From contig JAFAOS010000168.1 of NCBI GenBank assembly GCA_019247515.1, positions 1 through 35,841 on the forward strand: DNA of 35,841 bases. The letters are read 5' to 3'. The stretch comes from Chloroflexota bacterium (lineage in GTDB: Bacteria > Chloroflexota > UBA6077 > CF-72). Under the pieces are notes generated by a model. That model was not told where the DNA came from. It did not search any database and was given only the letters and a program-made list of their open reading frames with translations. The translations under genes and the position numbers were made by a program. Position 1 is the first letter of the stretch, and every line of letters starts with the position of its first letter. Shown piece after piece: positions 1 through 8,794 of the stretch.

Positions 1-1059
1 CACAACGGCGTCAGCCGCCGACGCTTTTCGCAACGCGAGGGTCAGGCCATCACGCGGCGGATGTCGGCCAGCACCGACTACTCCGGCTTTGCGCGAGCCG
101 ACGCCGTCATCGAGGCGGTCTTCGAGGACCTCACGCTCAAACAGTCCGTCGTGCGCGACCTCGAACGGGTCGTCTCAGCTGATGCGCTGATCGCCACCAA
201 CACCTCTGCAATCCCCGTGCACCAGATCGCGCAGGGTTCGGTCCATCCCGAGCGCGTCGTGGGCATGCACTTTTTCTCGCCCGCCGAGCGCATGCCGCTG
301 CTCGAGGTGGTGCGTCCGGATGCGGCCGGCGACGAGGCGGTCGCCACGGCCGTGGCCCTGGGCGCCCGTCTTGGTAAGACGGCCATCGTCGTCCGCGACT
401 CGCCTGGCTTCTACACCTCGCGCATCCTGGGCGTGATGCTGAACGAGGCGGCCCTGCTGCTCGGCGAAGGCGCGCGCCTGGAAGACGTCGATCGGGCGCT
501 GACGAACTTTGGCTTTCCTGTCGGGCCGTTCGTGCTCTTCGACGAGGTCGGCCTCGAAGTCGCGCAGCACGCGGGCGAGACCGTCACGACCGCGTTCGGC
601 GACCGTATTCCGGCGGCGACGGTCGTCACAGACCTGGTGAGCCGTGGCGAGACCGGTCGGAAGGCCGGGCGCGGCTTCTACGTGTGGCCGGCGCCCTCGC
701 GACGGCCACGCTGGCTGCAAGGTGTCCTCAAGGCGGGGCGGCGGATGGCCAACCCGTTCGTTTACGGCACGACTCCGCGCCGCGACCTTCCCGAGTCAGA
801 AATCCAGGATCGTCTGGTGTTGCTCTTCGTCAACGAGGCGGTCCGTTGCCTCGACGAAGGCGTCATCGAGTCGCCGACCGACGGCGACCTCGGCGCGGTC
901 CTCGGCCTCGGCTTTCCGCCATTCCGCGGCGGGCCATTCCACTACGCAGATTCGCGAGGCGCCACGGCACTCCGCGACCTGGAAAAACGGCACGGCCAAC
1001 GCTACGCGCCCGCGCACTCGGTCGTCCAGCGACGCACATTCTTCGAGGACCAGCCATGA
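1..1059 (+). CDS. 3-hydroxyacyl-CoA dehydrogenase (FadB/FadJ-like), 5'-partial
   Basis: Oxidises 3-hydroxyacyl-CoA to 3-ketoacyl-CoA with NAD in fatty acid beta-oxidation. The frame is open from base 1 and the residues before the first ATG (position 61) continue the family pattern (DYSGFARADAVIEAVFEDL), so the gene starts outside the window and that ATG is internal. Visible are the end of the Rossmann NAD domain, the catalytic-histidine motif GMHFFSPAE near window residue 88, the SPGFYTSRI segment, and a second C-terminal helical domain (FVNEAVRCLDEGVIESP...GFPPFRGGPFHYAD) typical of the long FadB/FadJ type. An enoyl-CoA hydratase domain may lie upstream but cannot be seen. The stop overlaps the next start as ATGA, so the two genes are translationally coupled. 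Function is secure; bifunctionality is inferred. Confidence 0.93.
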   Translation, partial: HNGVSRRRFSQREGQAITRRMSASTDYSGFARADAVIEAVFEDLTLKQSVVRDLERVVSADALIATNTSAIPVHQIAQGSVHPERVVGMHFFSPAERMPLLEVVRPDAAGDEAVATAVALGARLGKTAIVVRDSPGFYTSRILGVMLNEAALLLGEGARLEDVDRALTNFGFPVGPFVLFDEVGLEVAQHAGETVTTAFGDRIPAATVVTDLVSRGETGRKAGRGFYVWPAPSRRPRWLQGVLKAGRRMANPFVYGTTPRRDLPESEIQDRLVLLFVNEAVRCLDEGVIESPTDGDLGAVLGLGFPPFRGGPFHYADSRGATALRDLEKRHGQRYAPAHSVVQRRTFFEDQP

Positions 1060-2882
1060 AACCCGAGAACTACTTCACCGCCAATCCGGACCTTGCCTTC
1101 TACTACGAGCAGGTCATCGATTGGGACCGCCTCGTCCCGCTCTACGCCACCGCCGAGGACGCGAGTCAACCCCGGCAGACCGCGGCGAGCTGGCGCGAGG
1201 TGCTCTCGGTCGCGGGCGACTTTGTCGGTCGGGAGGTAAGTGCGCGCGCCGCCGAAGTAGACCGCCTGGGTACCCCACACAAGGGCGACATCAAAGTGTC
1301 GCCGCCGATGGCGGCCAACCTGCGCGGTCTGGCCGAGCTCGGGGTGATCGGCCTGGGTGTCCCGCGCGAGTATGGCGGCGAGGGCATGCCATTCGTGACC
1401 CAGGCAGCGATGCTCGAAATGCTGGCGCGTGCCGATGCCTCGACCATGGTCCAGTACGCGTTCTTCACCAGTCCCGCGGCGATGATCCTGCGTTTCGGTT
1501 CCGACGCCCAGAAGCAGCGCTGGATGCCGCGACTCGCACACGGTGAGGTCATCGGCTGGGTGGCGATGACTGAGCCCGAGGCTGGCTCAGACGTGGGCAA
1601 CGTCGGCACCCTCGCCACCCGCCAATCCGACGGCACGTGGCGCATCAACGGCCGCAAGCAGTTCATCTCCAGTGGCAATGGCGAGGTGGGGGTGCTGCTG
1701 GCTCGAGCGGTGCCTGGCTCGCATGGTCTCGACGGACTCGCGCTGTTTCTGGTGCCGAAGTGCATTCCAGACGCCGAACACGGCGAGCGCGAGAACTACA
1801 GCGTCGAGCGCGCCGAGGACAAGGTGTGCATCAACGGTTCACCCACGTGTGCGCTGTCCTTCAGCGACACCCACGCCGAGATCATGGGCTCCCCGGGCGA
1901 TGGCTGGCGCCAGATCACCACGTTCATGAACGAGGCGCGCATCGCGGTGGGCATCCAGTCCTGCGGCGTGGCCCAGGCCGCGCTGAGCGCCGCCCAGGAG
2001 TACGCGGCCCAGCGCGTCCAGATGGGCAAGCCGATCCGCGAACATCCGCTGGTCGCCGAGATGCTCCTCGACATGGAAACGACGGTCGTCGGGCTGCGGG
2101 CGCTGTGGATGGAGGCCGCCGTCGCCTACGACCTGGTCCAGGGTTTTGTCGGCCGTCTGCGCGAGATGTCGGAGGTCGATCCCGAGCGACCGACGCTGGA
2201 GGCGCGCATGCGACGCATCGAACGCTACTTGCGCGAACTGACGCCGCTGGTGAAGTACTTCGGCGCGGAGGAGGCGATTCGCGTCGCCCGGACCGGCATG
2301 CAGGTCTTTGGCGGTTACGGCGTCGTCAAGGACTACGAGGTCGAGCGCTTCCTGCGCGACAGCTTGATCCTGCCTATCTACGAAGGCACCAGCCAGATCC
2401 AGTCCCTCATGGCTACAAAGGACCTGCTCAAGGCCGTGATGCGCGACCCACGTTCGCTGCTGGCGGCGGGCGGCCACAGTCCGTGGCTGGCGCGATCGCG
2501 ATTTGAGGGTGAGCTCGGCCGACACTACGCCGCGGCGCTGCGCGATTTCGGGCGAACGCTCAACTGGCTACTGTGGGACGTGGCCCGACGCATAGGTCCG
2601 AAACGGGTTGCCACCGTGCTGCAGGGTCGCGCCGAGCTGGAGGAGGCCGACCTGGAGTACGTCTTGCTCTCGGCGGAGCGGCTCACGCAGATGCTCGCCC
2701 ACCTGCACATCGGGCGCTTGTTAGGCCAGCAGGCCGGACGGTGGCCGGAGCGGCAGCCGCTGGCCGAACGCTTCATGCGGCGGACCGCGGACGTCTGCGC
2801 ACTGAACTCGCGCCGCATCCTGCGTGGAGACCGCGACGCGCTCGAGGCGATCCACCAGTGGCACGCGAGCGCAACGGCGTAG
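1056..2882 (+). CDS. Acyl-CoA dehydrogenase, DmdC-like large subfamily
   Basis: FAD-dependent dehydrogenase that introduces the 2,3 double bond into an acyl-CoA. At 608 residues it is far longer than the usual 380-residue enzyme and fits the subfamily that includes 3-methylmercaptopropionyl-CoA dehydrogenase (DmdC), which carries an N-terminal extension and an extra C-terminal helical domain. Visible are the N-terminal helical domain (LGVPREYGGEGMP), the FAD/substrate loop EPEAGSDV near residue 173, FGGYGVVKDYEVERFLRD near residue 420 and the catalytic segment PIYEGTSQIQ with its Glu near residue 442. The ATG overlaps the stop of the hydroxyacyl-CoA dehydrogenase by 4 bp. The substrate cannot be deduced; a medium or long fatty acyl-CoA is as likely as a sulfur compound. 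Confidence 0.93.
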   Translation: MKPENYFTANPDLAFYYEQVIDWDRLVPLYATAEDASQPRQTAASWREVLSVAGDFVGREVSARAAEVDRLGTPHKGDIKVSPPMAANLRGLAELGVIGLGVPREYGGEGMPFVTQAAMLEMLARADASTMVQYAFFTSPAAMILRFGSDAQKQRWMPRLAHGEVIGWVAMTEPEAGSDVGNVGTLATRQSDGTWRINGRKQFISSGNGEVGVLLARAVPGSHGLDGLALFLVPKCIPDAEHGERENYSVERAEDKVCINGSPTCALSFSDTHAEIMGSPGDGWRQITTFMNEARIAVGIQSCGVAQAALSAAQEYAAQRVQMGKPIREHPLVAEMLLDMETTVVGLRALWMEAAVAYDLVQGFVGRLREMSEVDPERPTLEARMRRIERYLRELTPLVKYFGAEEAIRVARTGMQVFGGYGVVKDYEVERFLRDSLILPIYEGTSQIQSLMATKDLLKAVMRDPRSLLAAGGHSPWLARSRFEGELGRHYAAALRDFGRTLNWLLWDVARRIGPKRVATVLQGRAELEEADLEYVLLSAERLTQMLAHLHIGRLLGQQAGRWPERQPLAERFMRRTADVCALNSRRILRGDRDALEAIHQWHASATA

Positions 2883-3526
2883 TCGTTAGCGGCCGACGCC
2901 GGCACAAGCGCGAGGAACCGCGCCGGCGCGACGAAGAGGTCTATGCCGCGGCGCTGCGCCTGTTCACCGAGAAGGGCTACCACGCCACCTCCATGCAGGA
3001 CATCGCCGCTGCCGTCGGACTGTACAAGGGCAGCCTGTACCACTACATCGGCGGCAAAGAAGACCTGCTTGCGCGCGTCTTCGAGCGTGGCATGGGGTCG
3101 CTGCTGACCGAGGTCGAGGCGATCGCTGCGGATACGTCGCTGGCCGCCAGCCGACAACTGCGGATGATCCTGCGGGCACACGTGGCGGCGGTCACCGAGA
3201 ATCGCGAAGCGCTGACCGTATATCTGCACGAGTTTCGCGCGCTGGCGGGCGACGCGCTCAGCACCGTCAGCGACCAGCGTGAACGCTATCGCCGACTGGT
3301 CGAGTCGGTCGTCGAACGCGGCGTGCGCTCGGGCGAGTTCGGCGCGACCGACGTCGCCATTGCCACGCTGGGCGTGCTCGGGATGTGCAACTGGATCGTC
3401 CAGTGGTACCGCCCGGGCGGCCGGCTCGGACCGCGCCAGATCGCCGACCACTTTGCCGAGCTGTTGCTGCGCGGCCTCTACTTCGATCCGAGCACCAGCT
3501 CGCCGGCTGTTTCGCCGAAGCTCTGA
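2858..3526 (+). CDS. TetR/AcrR family transcriptional regulator
   Basis: A 222-residue regulator with the N-terminal TetR helix-turn-helix (AALRLFTEKGYHATSMQDIA then VGLYKGSLYHYIGGKEDLL, about residues 28-72) and a ligand-binding helical domain with a TetR_C-like pattern (SEFGATDVAIATLGVLGMCNWIVQWYRPGG replaced here by GEFGATDVA onward). The chosen start is the GTG at 2858, inside the 3' end of the acyl-CoA dehydrogenase gene (25 bp overlap), because it places a basic tail of about 20 residues before the helix-turn-helix; starts further upstream would add residues unlike the family. Being last in a beta-oxidation operon, it probably represses that operon and responds to an acyl-CoA, as FadR-type TetR proteins do (inference). 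Its 3' end overlaps the convergent small gene by about 49 bp. Confidence 0.9.
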   Translation: MARERNGVVVSGRRRHKREEPRRRDEEVYAAALRLFTEKGYHATSMQDIAAAVGLYKGSLYHYIGGKEDLLARVFERGMGSLLTEVEAIAADTSLAASRQLRMILRAHVAAVTENREALTVYLHEFRALAGDALSTVSDQRERYRRLVESVVERGVRSGEFGATDVAIATLGVLGMCNWIVQWYRPGGRLGPRQIADHFAELLLRGLYFDPSTSSPAVSPKL

Positions 3527-3687
3527 ATCAGCATCGCCGAGTAGCGGTCGCTCAGCTCGAGCAAGACGTCCTCGAGGAAACTGCCCTTCGGCGCGCGCGT
3601 CGCGAGCTGGTCGAAGGCACGGTGCACGTAGGGCGTCAACAACACTGACAGGCCCCAACTCAGCACAAAGCGCAGGACACCTTTCAT
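3478..3687 (-). CDS. Small conserved-looking protein with N-terminal hydrophobic helix (69 aa)
   Basis: Not recognised. The 69-residue product has a hydrophobic stretch at residues 5-18 (LRFVLSWGLSVLL) and an amphipathic, acidic remainder (FLEDVLLELSDRYSAMLIQS). A good Shine-Dalgarno GGAG (3693-3696) sits 5 bp before the ATG, and the gene begins 15 bp after the DUF4129 gene on the same strand, so it is the likely last gene of the rfbC-moxR-DUF58-DUF4129 operon. The composition is protein-like with no rare-codon run. It overlaps the convergent end of the TetR gene by 49 bp. A membrane-associated accessory peptide of the MoxR/DUF58 system is possible but unproven. Confidence 0.65.
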   Translation of the reverse strand: MKGVLRFVLSWGLSVLLTPYVHRAFDQLATRAPKGSFLEDVLLELSDRYSAMLIQSFGETAGELVLGSK

Positions 3688-3702
3688 CGTCGCTCCAGAT
3701 TC

Positions 3703-5055
3703 CTATCCTTTAGTGGGTGGACGGTCAATGGTCGCGCTGAGGGCGTCATTGACGCGGCTGAGCCGATCCGCTGGCGCGGCGACCCCGCCATAGCGCTCCG
3801 ACTCGAACGCGCGGGTGACCACGTCCACCGTTGCTGCTGCATCTGGCACTTCGCGTGCCAACCGCACGGACAGCTGCCCGGTGGTTTCCGTCGGCCGGCG
3901 TCCAAGCCCCTGCGCCTCCGCCCACGTCAGCAGCCGCTGGTACACCGTCCACATGTCGCGGACCGAGGCGTCCGGCCGCTTCGAGCCGCGACCGCGCGTG
4001 TTGCCTCGGCGGTGGAGTGCCAGCAGCCAGTGCCTCAGCCAGCCGAGCAGGTCGCCGGCCTCTTCGCCGGGATTGCCGCTTGATTCGGCGATGAGCTCCT
4101 CGTCCTGGAACTCCGAGACCCACGTCTGCGGATCGCGGATGAAGTTGTTGAGCAGCAGCCGCGCCGCGAGGATCGTCGCCAGACCACCGACGATCAGCAG
4201 CGTGATCACAATCACCGTGCCGATCCACGCCAGGCGTTGCTGGGCCTGGGCCAGCGCTTCGGACGGGATAGGCTCGGGGGTCGGCCGCGGCGGTGGCGGT
4301 GGCAGCGGCGCGGGCGTGCCCTGGGGCAGCAGCGAGCCGAGCCAGTTCAGGAACCAGCCAATCGGCGTCAGGAGCAGCTCGATCCCGCGCGCGATGAGCA
4401 GCCACATCGCGTCGAGCAATTCTGGTCGCAAAAAGCCGACCAGGACGATGGTCACCACGGGCGGTGTCACCGCCGTCGCCACCGCCAGCGTCCGACCCAG
4501 GCGCGGCGCCGCAATCTCGGCCGCGTCCTGGCGCGAGAGTGCCATGCCGATCAGCCCCGCCACCGCGAACAGGCCCACGGACAGGCCGAGCAGCAGCTGG
4601 TCGGGCAGGAGAAAGGGACGCACGAGCGACAGCACCACCACCAGACACACGGCGAGCACGCTGAACTCGGTGCGCACGTCGGCCGGCGTCAGCTCGGCGA
4701 CTGCCAGCGCGCCGCCGCGCCACCACAGTCCCACGCCAATGGCGGCAGGGACGAAGCTGCGCGCCAGCCAGGCCATCAAGCCCGGCAGGCCCGCGTCCGG
4801 CACCTCGGACACGATCGCGCGCGTGAACAGGGCGAGGCCGATGCCCGCGAGCAAGCGCCAGCTCGGATCGCGCAGTGTTGGAAACAGGTATACGGCCGCG
4901 CAGCCCGCGGGCAGCAGCGCCAGCAGCAGCACGGGTCCCCACGGGCCGGTGGCGCGGTCGCCCTGGGTTGGCAGCGAGATGATCGGCAGCACCAGGGCGC
5001 CCTCCATGGCCAGGACCGCCCAGGTCGTGCGCGGATCGACGGTGCGCGTATTCAC
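3703..5055 (-). CDS. Polytopic membrane protein with C-terminal DUF4129
   Basis: A 450-residue integral membrane protein. The first 260 residues contain about seven hydrophobic helices, followed by a proline-rich loop (LPPPPPRPTPEPIP), a further helix (IGTVIVITLLIVGGLATILAA, near residues 280-300) and a cytoplasmic C-terminal DUF4129 domain (YQRLLTWAEAQGLGRRPTET, then LARE, then a conserved FESERYGG). DUF4129 is normally the tail of a transglutaminase-like membrane protein in MoxR/DUF58 operons; no transglutaminase core is visible here. The start is GTG at 5055, overlapping the DUF58 stop as GTGA, so translation is coupled. Likely acts with MoxR and the DUF58 protein at the membrane, role unknown. 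Confidence 0.88.
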   Translation of the reverse strand: MNTRTVDPRTTWAVLAMEGALVLPIISLPTQGDRATGPWGPVLLLALLPAGCAAVYLFPTLRDPSWRLLAGIGLALFTRAIVSEVPDAGLPGLMAWLARSFVPAAIGVGLWWRGGALAVAELTPADVRTEFSVLAVCLVVVLSLVRPFLLPDQLLLGLSVGLFAVAGLIGMALSRQDAAEIAAPRLGRTLAVATAVTPPVVTIVLVGFLRPELLDAMWLLIARGIELLLTPIGWFLNWLGSLLPQGTPAPLPPPPPRPTPEPIPSEALAQAQQRLAWIGTVIVITLLIVGGLATILAARLLLNNFIRDPQTWVSEFQDEELIAESSGNPGEEAGDLLGWLRHWLLALHRRGNTRGRGSKRPDASVRDMWTVYQRLLTWAEAQGLGRRPTETTGQLSVRLAREVPDAAATVDVVTRAFESERYGGVAAPADRLSRVNDALSATIDRPPTKG

Positions 5056-6296
5056 GCGGCGCGACCCTCGAGGAGCGCCGCCAGGTCGCAGCCCGGCGCG
5101 ATCCTCAGGGTGGAGACGCCGCGAACCACGGGTCCGCCCTCGTCGCTCGAGGCCAGGATCAGCAGCACGCGCAGGCCCGACTCCTGGAACTCGCCGAGGT
5201 TGGCGCCGAGGTCAGGCGAGACATCCGACGTGCACAGAATGACGGTGTTCCCCGCGGGCAGGTGCTCCGTCGCCCACGGCGCGAGGCTCGGGCCGGCGAC
5301 CGACGCCAGGCGCGCCAGACTCTCGAGCGTGGACTGCAGATGCGGCACGCTGGCGCCCGGCGGGATGACCACCGGCGTCGCGGTGTTGGCGAGGAAGGAG
5401 GTGGGCGAGCCCTGGCCCTGGAGGAACACGGCGATGGAGCCGATCGCCGACAGCGTGGATTCCAGCAGCTCCTCGCGGTAGACGCCGAAGCTGAAGCCTC
5501 GCACATCCAGCAGCAGACTCACGTGCAGGCTCGTGGCGGGCTCGAGGACGCGCACGTGCAGGCTGCCGCGGCGCGCGGTGCTGCTCCAGTGGATCAGACG
5601 CGGTGGATCGTCCGGACGGTACTCCCGAATAGTCGCGGTGCGCGTGGGATCCGTGACGTGGCTGCGCGGGCTGACGATGTCGAGCGAGGGGTGGTGCAGC
5701 GGCAGAGCCAGGCGCCGCAGGGGGACCACGCGCGGATAAACCAGCACCTCCTGGTTGCCGACCGATGCCGCGTAGCTGCGCTCGCGCTCGAAGAAGCCAA
5801 ACGGGTCGCCGGTCCTCAGCCGCGCGTCGCCGAGACGGAAGACGCCTCTCTGCGTGCACAGCATCTTCCGGCGCCAGCGAACGCGGCGGTACGGCCAGAC
5901 GGCGAGGCCGCGGCTGACCCAGACCCGCTCGTTGTCGATGAACGAACGTTCGCGAGGCGACTCGGGGCGCAGCGCAACGGGCAGCTGCTCCCAGACCTCG
6001 ACCCATGGCAGCGGCAGGATGCGCGGGTTGCCGAGCGTGGACTCGAGGATCAGCTCGTCGCCGCGGAAGGCGCGGTCGCGGCTGGTGGTGCGTGTGTAGG
6101 TCACGCGCGCGAAGGCGAGCGCGGCCCAGGCGCGCGCGGTCAGCCCGACGATCAGCAGGGCGCCGGCGAGGTAGGTGACGTCGGTAGCGAGGAACGTGGC
6201 CGCGATAGCGGTGACCAGCGCGAGCAGCGCCAGCCCCTGGCGCCCGAAGAGCCACGGCGCGGGCGCCAGCGGCCGCGCCTCGGGGGAGTCCATCAT
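5052..6296 (-). CDS. DUF58 domain-containing protein
   Basis: A 414-residue protein with two N-terminal membrane helices (residues 15-55), a beta-rich region (DELILESTLGNPRILPLPWV) and the DUF58 signature REYRPDDPPRLIHWSSTARR followed by LHVRVLE, then a vWA-like fold without a complete MIDAS (LLLDVRGFSFG). Members partner MoxR ATPases and are thought to help mature or assemble envelope or enzyme complexes. The start overlaps the MoxR stop: ATG at 6296 or the adjacent ATG at 6293, both inside an ATGATG that contains the MoxR TGA. A reading frame continues further upstream but lies inside moxR and has no family similarity. Confidence 0.9.
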   Translation of the reverse strand: MMDSPEARPLAPAPWLFGRQGLALLALVTAIAATFLATDVTYLAGALLIVGLTARAWAALAFARVTYTRTTSRDRAFRGDELILESTLGNPRILPLPWVEVWEQLPVALRPESPRERSFIDNERVWVSRGLAVWPYRRVRWRRKMLCTQRGVFRLGDARLRTGDPFGFFERERSYAASVGNQEVLVYPRVVPLRRLALPLHHPSLDIVSPRSHVTDPTRTATIREYRPDDPPRLIHWSSTARRGSLHVRVLEPATSLHVSLLLDVRGFSFGVYREELLESTLSAIGSIAVFLQGQGSPTSFLANTATPVVIPPGASVPHLQSTLESLARLASVAGPSLAPWATEHLPAGNTVILCTSDVSPDLGANLGEFQESGLRVLLILASSDEGGPVVRGVSTLRIAPGCDLAALLEGRAA

Positions 6297-7234
6297 GGCG
6301 CTACCGGTACCGGCACCGTGTCGAGGATTGACTCGACGATGGTGGCCGCGTCGCGACCTCGCAGCCTGGCCTCCAGCGACGCGATCAGCCGGTGCGCCAG
6401 CACCGGCACCGCCAGGCGCTTGACGTCGTCGGGCACCACGTACTCGCGGCCTTGCGTCGCCGCCCACGCCTGCGCCGCGCGGTGCAGCGCCAGCGTCGCC
6501 CGCGGGCTGGCGCCCAGTCGGACATCGGCGTCTGCCCGCGTGGCGCGGGCGATCTTCACCAGATAGCTTCCGACGTCTTCCTGAACCCGCACCCGGCCAC
6601 TCTCGGCGATCGCCGCGAGCACCTCTTCGCACGACGCGACCGGCTCCAGCGGCTCCGCATGAGAGGGCGTGCCGCGCATAACCAGTGCCTCCTCGTCAGC
6701 CTCGCTCGGATACCCCAGGCTCAGGCGCATCAGGAAGCGGTCGAGCTGTGCCTCGGGCAGCGGAAAGGTGCCTTCGAGCTCGACCGGATTCTGGGTAGCC
6801 AGCACGACGAACGGCCTGGGCAGTCCACGCGTGACGCCATCGACGCTTACCTGGGCCTCTTGCATGGCTTCCAGGACGGCTGACTGTGTGCGCGGCGTGG
6901 CGCGGTTGATCTCGTCGGCCAGCAGGACGTTGGAAAAAATCGGACCAGGTCGAAAGACGAAGTCGACGCTGCGCTGGTCGAAGACCGAGACGCCGGTCAC
7001 GTCCGAGGGCAGCAGGTCGGGCGTGCACTGCAGGCGGCGAAACGAGCCGCCGATCGACTGCGCCAGCGCGCGAGCCAGCGTCGTCTTGCCAATGCCCGGC
7101 ACGTCCTCGATCAGCAGGTGGCCTTCGCACAGGAGGGCGACGACGGCCAGTTCGACGATGCCGCGCTTGCCCACGAGCACGCGCTCCACGTTGCGCCCCA
7201 ACCGTTCGGCCACGGACTGCACCACGGAGGGCAT
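6293..7234 (-). CDS. MoxR family AAA+ ATPase
   Basis: A 313-residue AAA ATPase of the MoxR type, a chaperone-like motor for cofactor insertion or complex assembly. Walker A is EDVPGIGKTTLARA (about residues 43-56), Walker B is LLADEINRA (near 105) and sensor 1 is VLATQNPVE (near 145); the C-terminal lid follows (PDDVKRLAVPVLAHRLI). Length is normal for the family. It is the first motor gene of the MoxR-DUF58-DUF4129 cluster, starting 45 bp downstream of the epimerase gene on the same strand. The ATG start gives a short helical lead (VVQSVAERLGRNVERVLVG) that matches the family's N-terminus. Confidence 0.94.
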   Translation of the reverse strand: MPSVVQSVAERLGRNVERVLVGKRGIVELAVVALLCEGHLLIEDVPGIGKTTLARALAQSIGGSFRRLQCTPDLLPSDVTGVSVFDQRSVDFVFRPGPIFSNVLLADEINRATPRTQSAVLEAMQEAQVSVDGVTRGLPRPFVVLATQNPVELEGTFPLPEAQLDRFLMRLSLGYPSEADEEALVMRGTPSHAEPLEPVASCEEVLAAIAESGRVRVQEDVGSYLVKIARATRADADVRLGASPRATLALHRAAQAWAATQGREYVVPDDVKRLAVPVLAHRLIASLEARLRGRDAATIVESILDTVPVPVAP

Positions 7235-7279
7235 CGCTCCGGCGATGGTACGCGGACTCTTGCGACGGTCGGCGCGCGG

Positions 7280-7828
7280 TCAGTGAGTCGGAACCCCGTC
7301 GGGAATGAAGTCGGGCCAGGTGCGGTCGCGGGCGTTCAGCGCGCGTGGCTCGGCTGGCCAGTGGATGTTGCAGAACGGGTCGTCCCAGCGCAGCCCGCCC
7401 GCGGCTTCCGGGTGATAGAACTCTGAGATCAGGTATTCGACGCGGCTGTCGGCGACCAGCGACAGGTAGCCGTGCGCGCAACCCTCGGGCACGTACAGGA
7501 TCGCGCCGTTGGCCTGGCTCAATTCGGTGCCGAACCACTGACCGAGCGTCGGTGAATCAGCTCGTAAATCCACGGCCACGTCGAACACCGCACCGACCGG
7601 GCACGACACGACCTTGATCTCCTGGTACGGCGCCTGCTGGAAGTGCATGCCGCGCAAGGTTCCAACGTGGCGGTTGTAGGACAGGTTGCGTTGGACGACT
7701 CGCGTTTGAAGTCCGTGTTCCTCGAACTCGTCCAGAGCCCAGGTCTCTGAGAAAAAGCCGCGTTCGTCTTCGAAACGTTCCGGCGTGATCAGCACCACGC
7801 CGGCGATGTTTGTCTCCTGAAAGCGCAT
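7280..7828 (-). CDS. rfbC: dTDP-4-dehydrorhamnose 3,5-epimerase family protein
   Basis: A 182-residue cupin-fold epimerase (RmlC/RfbC), which epimerises C3 and C5 of dTDP-4-keto-6-deoxyglucose on the way to dTDP-rhamnose. Motifs: ITPERFEDERGFFSETW at the N-terminus, the catalytic-histidine motif TLRGMHFQ, DVAVDLRADSPTLGQW, and YVPEGCAHGYLSL. The start is the ATG at 7828, which gives the usual N-terminus (MRFQETNIAGVVLITPERF); the frame upstream of it has no similarity. No other rhamnose genes are nearby, so the product could instead serve a different nucleotide deoxysugar. The gene lies 57 bp from the divergent oxidoreductase gene. Confidence 0.9.
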   Translation of the reverse strand: MRFQETNIAGVVLITPERFEDERGFFSETWALDEFEEHGLQTRVVQRNLSYNRHVGTLRGMHFQQAPYQEIKVVSCPVGAVFDVAVDLRADSPTLGQWFGTELSQANGAILYVPEGCAHGYLSLVADSRVEYLISEFYHPEAAGGLRWDDPFCNIHWPAEPRALNARDRTWPDFIPDGVPTH

Positions 7829-7885
7829 CGTCTCGCCATCGAGTCTACGCGCTGCTGCCGGACACTTAGCATTTGAGGCGAAGCG

Positions 7886-8794
7886 ATGGACATTGCACTG
7901 ATGGTCGAAGGCCAGGATGGCCTCAACTGGGAGCGCTGGCAGCGAATCGCCCGAACCGCCGAGGACGTTGGCTTCGCGGGCCTCTACCGATCCGACCACT
8001 TCACCAACCCGGTCGGCCCGTTCAAGGACTCACTCGAGTGCTGGACGTCACTGACCTGGCTGGCCAGTCACAGCTCGCGCCTCGAATTCGGACCCCTGGT
8101 CTCGCCAGTCTCGTTCCGCCATCCGGCCATGCTGGTGAGACAGGCGGCCGCCGTCGCCGACCTCTCAGGTGGCCGCCTGCAGTTTGGCCTCGGCGCCGGC
8201 TGGCAGGATCGTGAGCACACCAACTACGGCTACCACCTGGGGAGTGTCGCCGAGCGCATGGCTCGCTTCCGCGAGAGCGTCCACATCATGGCCCACCTGC
8301 TGCGCTCAGAGCAGCCGCTCGACTTCGATGGCAAGTACTACTCGATGCACGAGGCGGTGCTTCTGCCTCGGCCGAAGCAGCACGTGCCGATCGTCATTGG
8401 CGGCTCGGGTCGCCAGGTCACCCTGCCACTGGTCGCCAGATACGCCGACGAATGGAACAGCGGCGGGCGTTCGCCCGAGCAGTTCCAGGAGATCAACGCC
8501 TACCTCGACGGACTGCTGGACCGGGCGGAGCGACCGCGTTCGAGCGTGCGCCGCAGCATGATGATCTTTTTGCGCTTTGGTCGCGATCGGGCCGATCTGG
8601 AGGCACGGCTGGGCGCGCGGCCAGTCCCCGAGTCCATGCAGCGCGGCACGCTCGCGGCCACCCCCGAACAGCTTCGCGAACGGCTAACCGCCCTGGAAGG
8701 GGTGGGCGTCCAGCGGGTGATCCTGAACTGGATGGACGACTACGACGACGTCGACGGCATGGCCGCGCTGGGCCAATCCGTCATCGGCGCGTGA
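7886..8794 (+). CDS. LLM class (luciferase-like) F420-dependent oxidoreductase
   Basis: A 302-residue TIM-barrel flavin or F420 oxidoreductase of the bacterial luciferase superfamily. Characteristic segments are WQRIARTAEDVGFAGLYRSD, GPLVSPVSFRHPAML, the central LSGGRLQFGLGAGW and the C-terminal PIVIGGSGRQVTLPLVARYADEWN. A Shine-Dalgarno-like GAGGCGA stands 5 bp before the ATG. Use of F420 rather than FMN is inferred from closest resemblance to the actinobacterial/chloroflexotal LLM F420 group and is not provable from sequence alone. The substrate is unknown. Its 3' end overlaps the convergent glycosyltransferase gene by 14 bp. Confidence 0.92.
   Translation: MDIALMVEGQDGLNWERWQRIARTAEDVGFAGLYRSDHFTNPVGPFKDSLECWTSLTWLASHSSRLEFGPLVSPVSFRHPAMLVRQAAAVADLSGGRLQFGLGAGWQDREHTNYGYHLGSVAERMARFRESVHIMAHLLRSEQPLDFDGKYYSMHEAVLLPRPKQHVPIVIGGSGRQVTLPLVARYADEWNSGGRSPEQFQEINAYLDGLLDRAERPRSSVRRSMMIFLRFGRDRADLEARLGARPVPESMQRGTLAATPEQLRERLTALEGVGVQRVILNWMDDYDDVDGMAALGQSVIGA

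Noticed and set aside
61-63. ATG at 61 as the start of the first gene
   Set aside because: The preceding 60 bases are open and continue the family pattern, so the true start is outside the window.
3815-5242. Long rightward open frame opposite the DUF4129 gene
   Set aside because: Composition is Ser/Arg/Pro-rich with no domain pattern; the leftward frame has membrane helices, a real domain and coupled starts.
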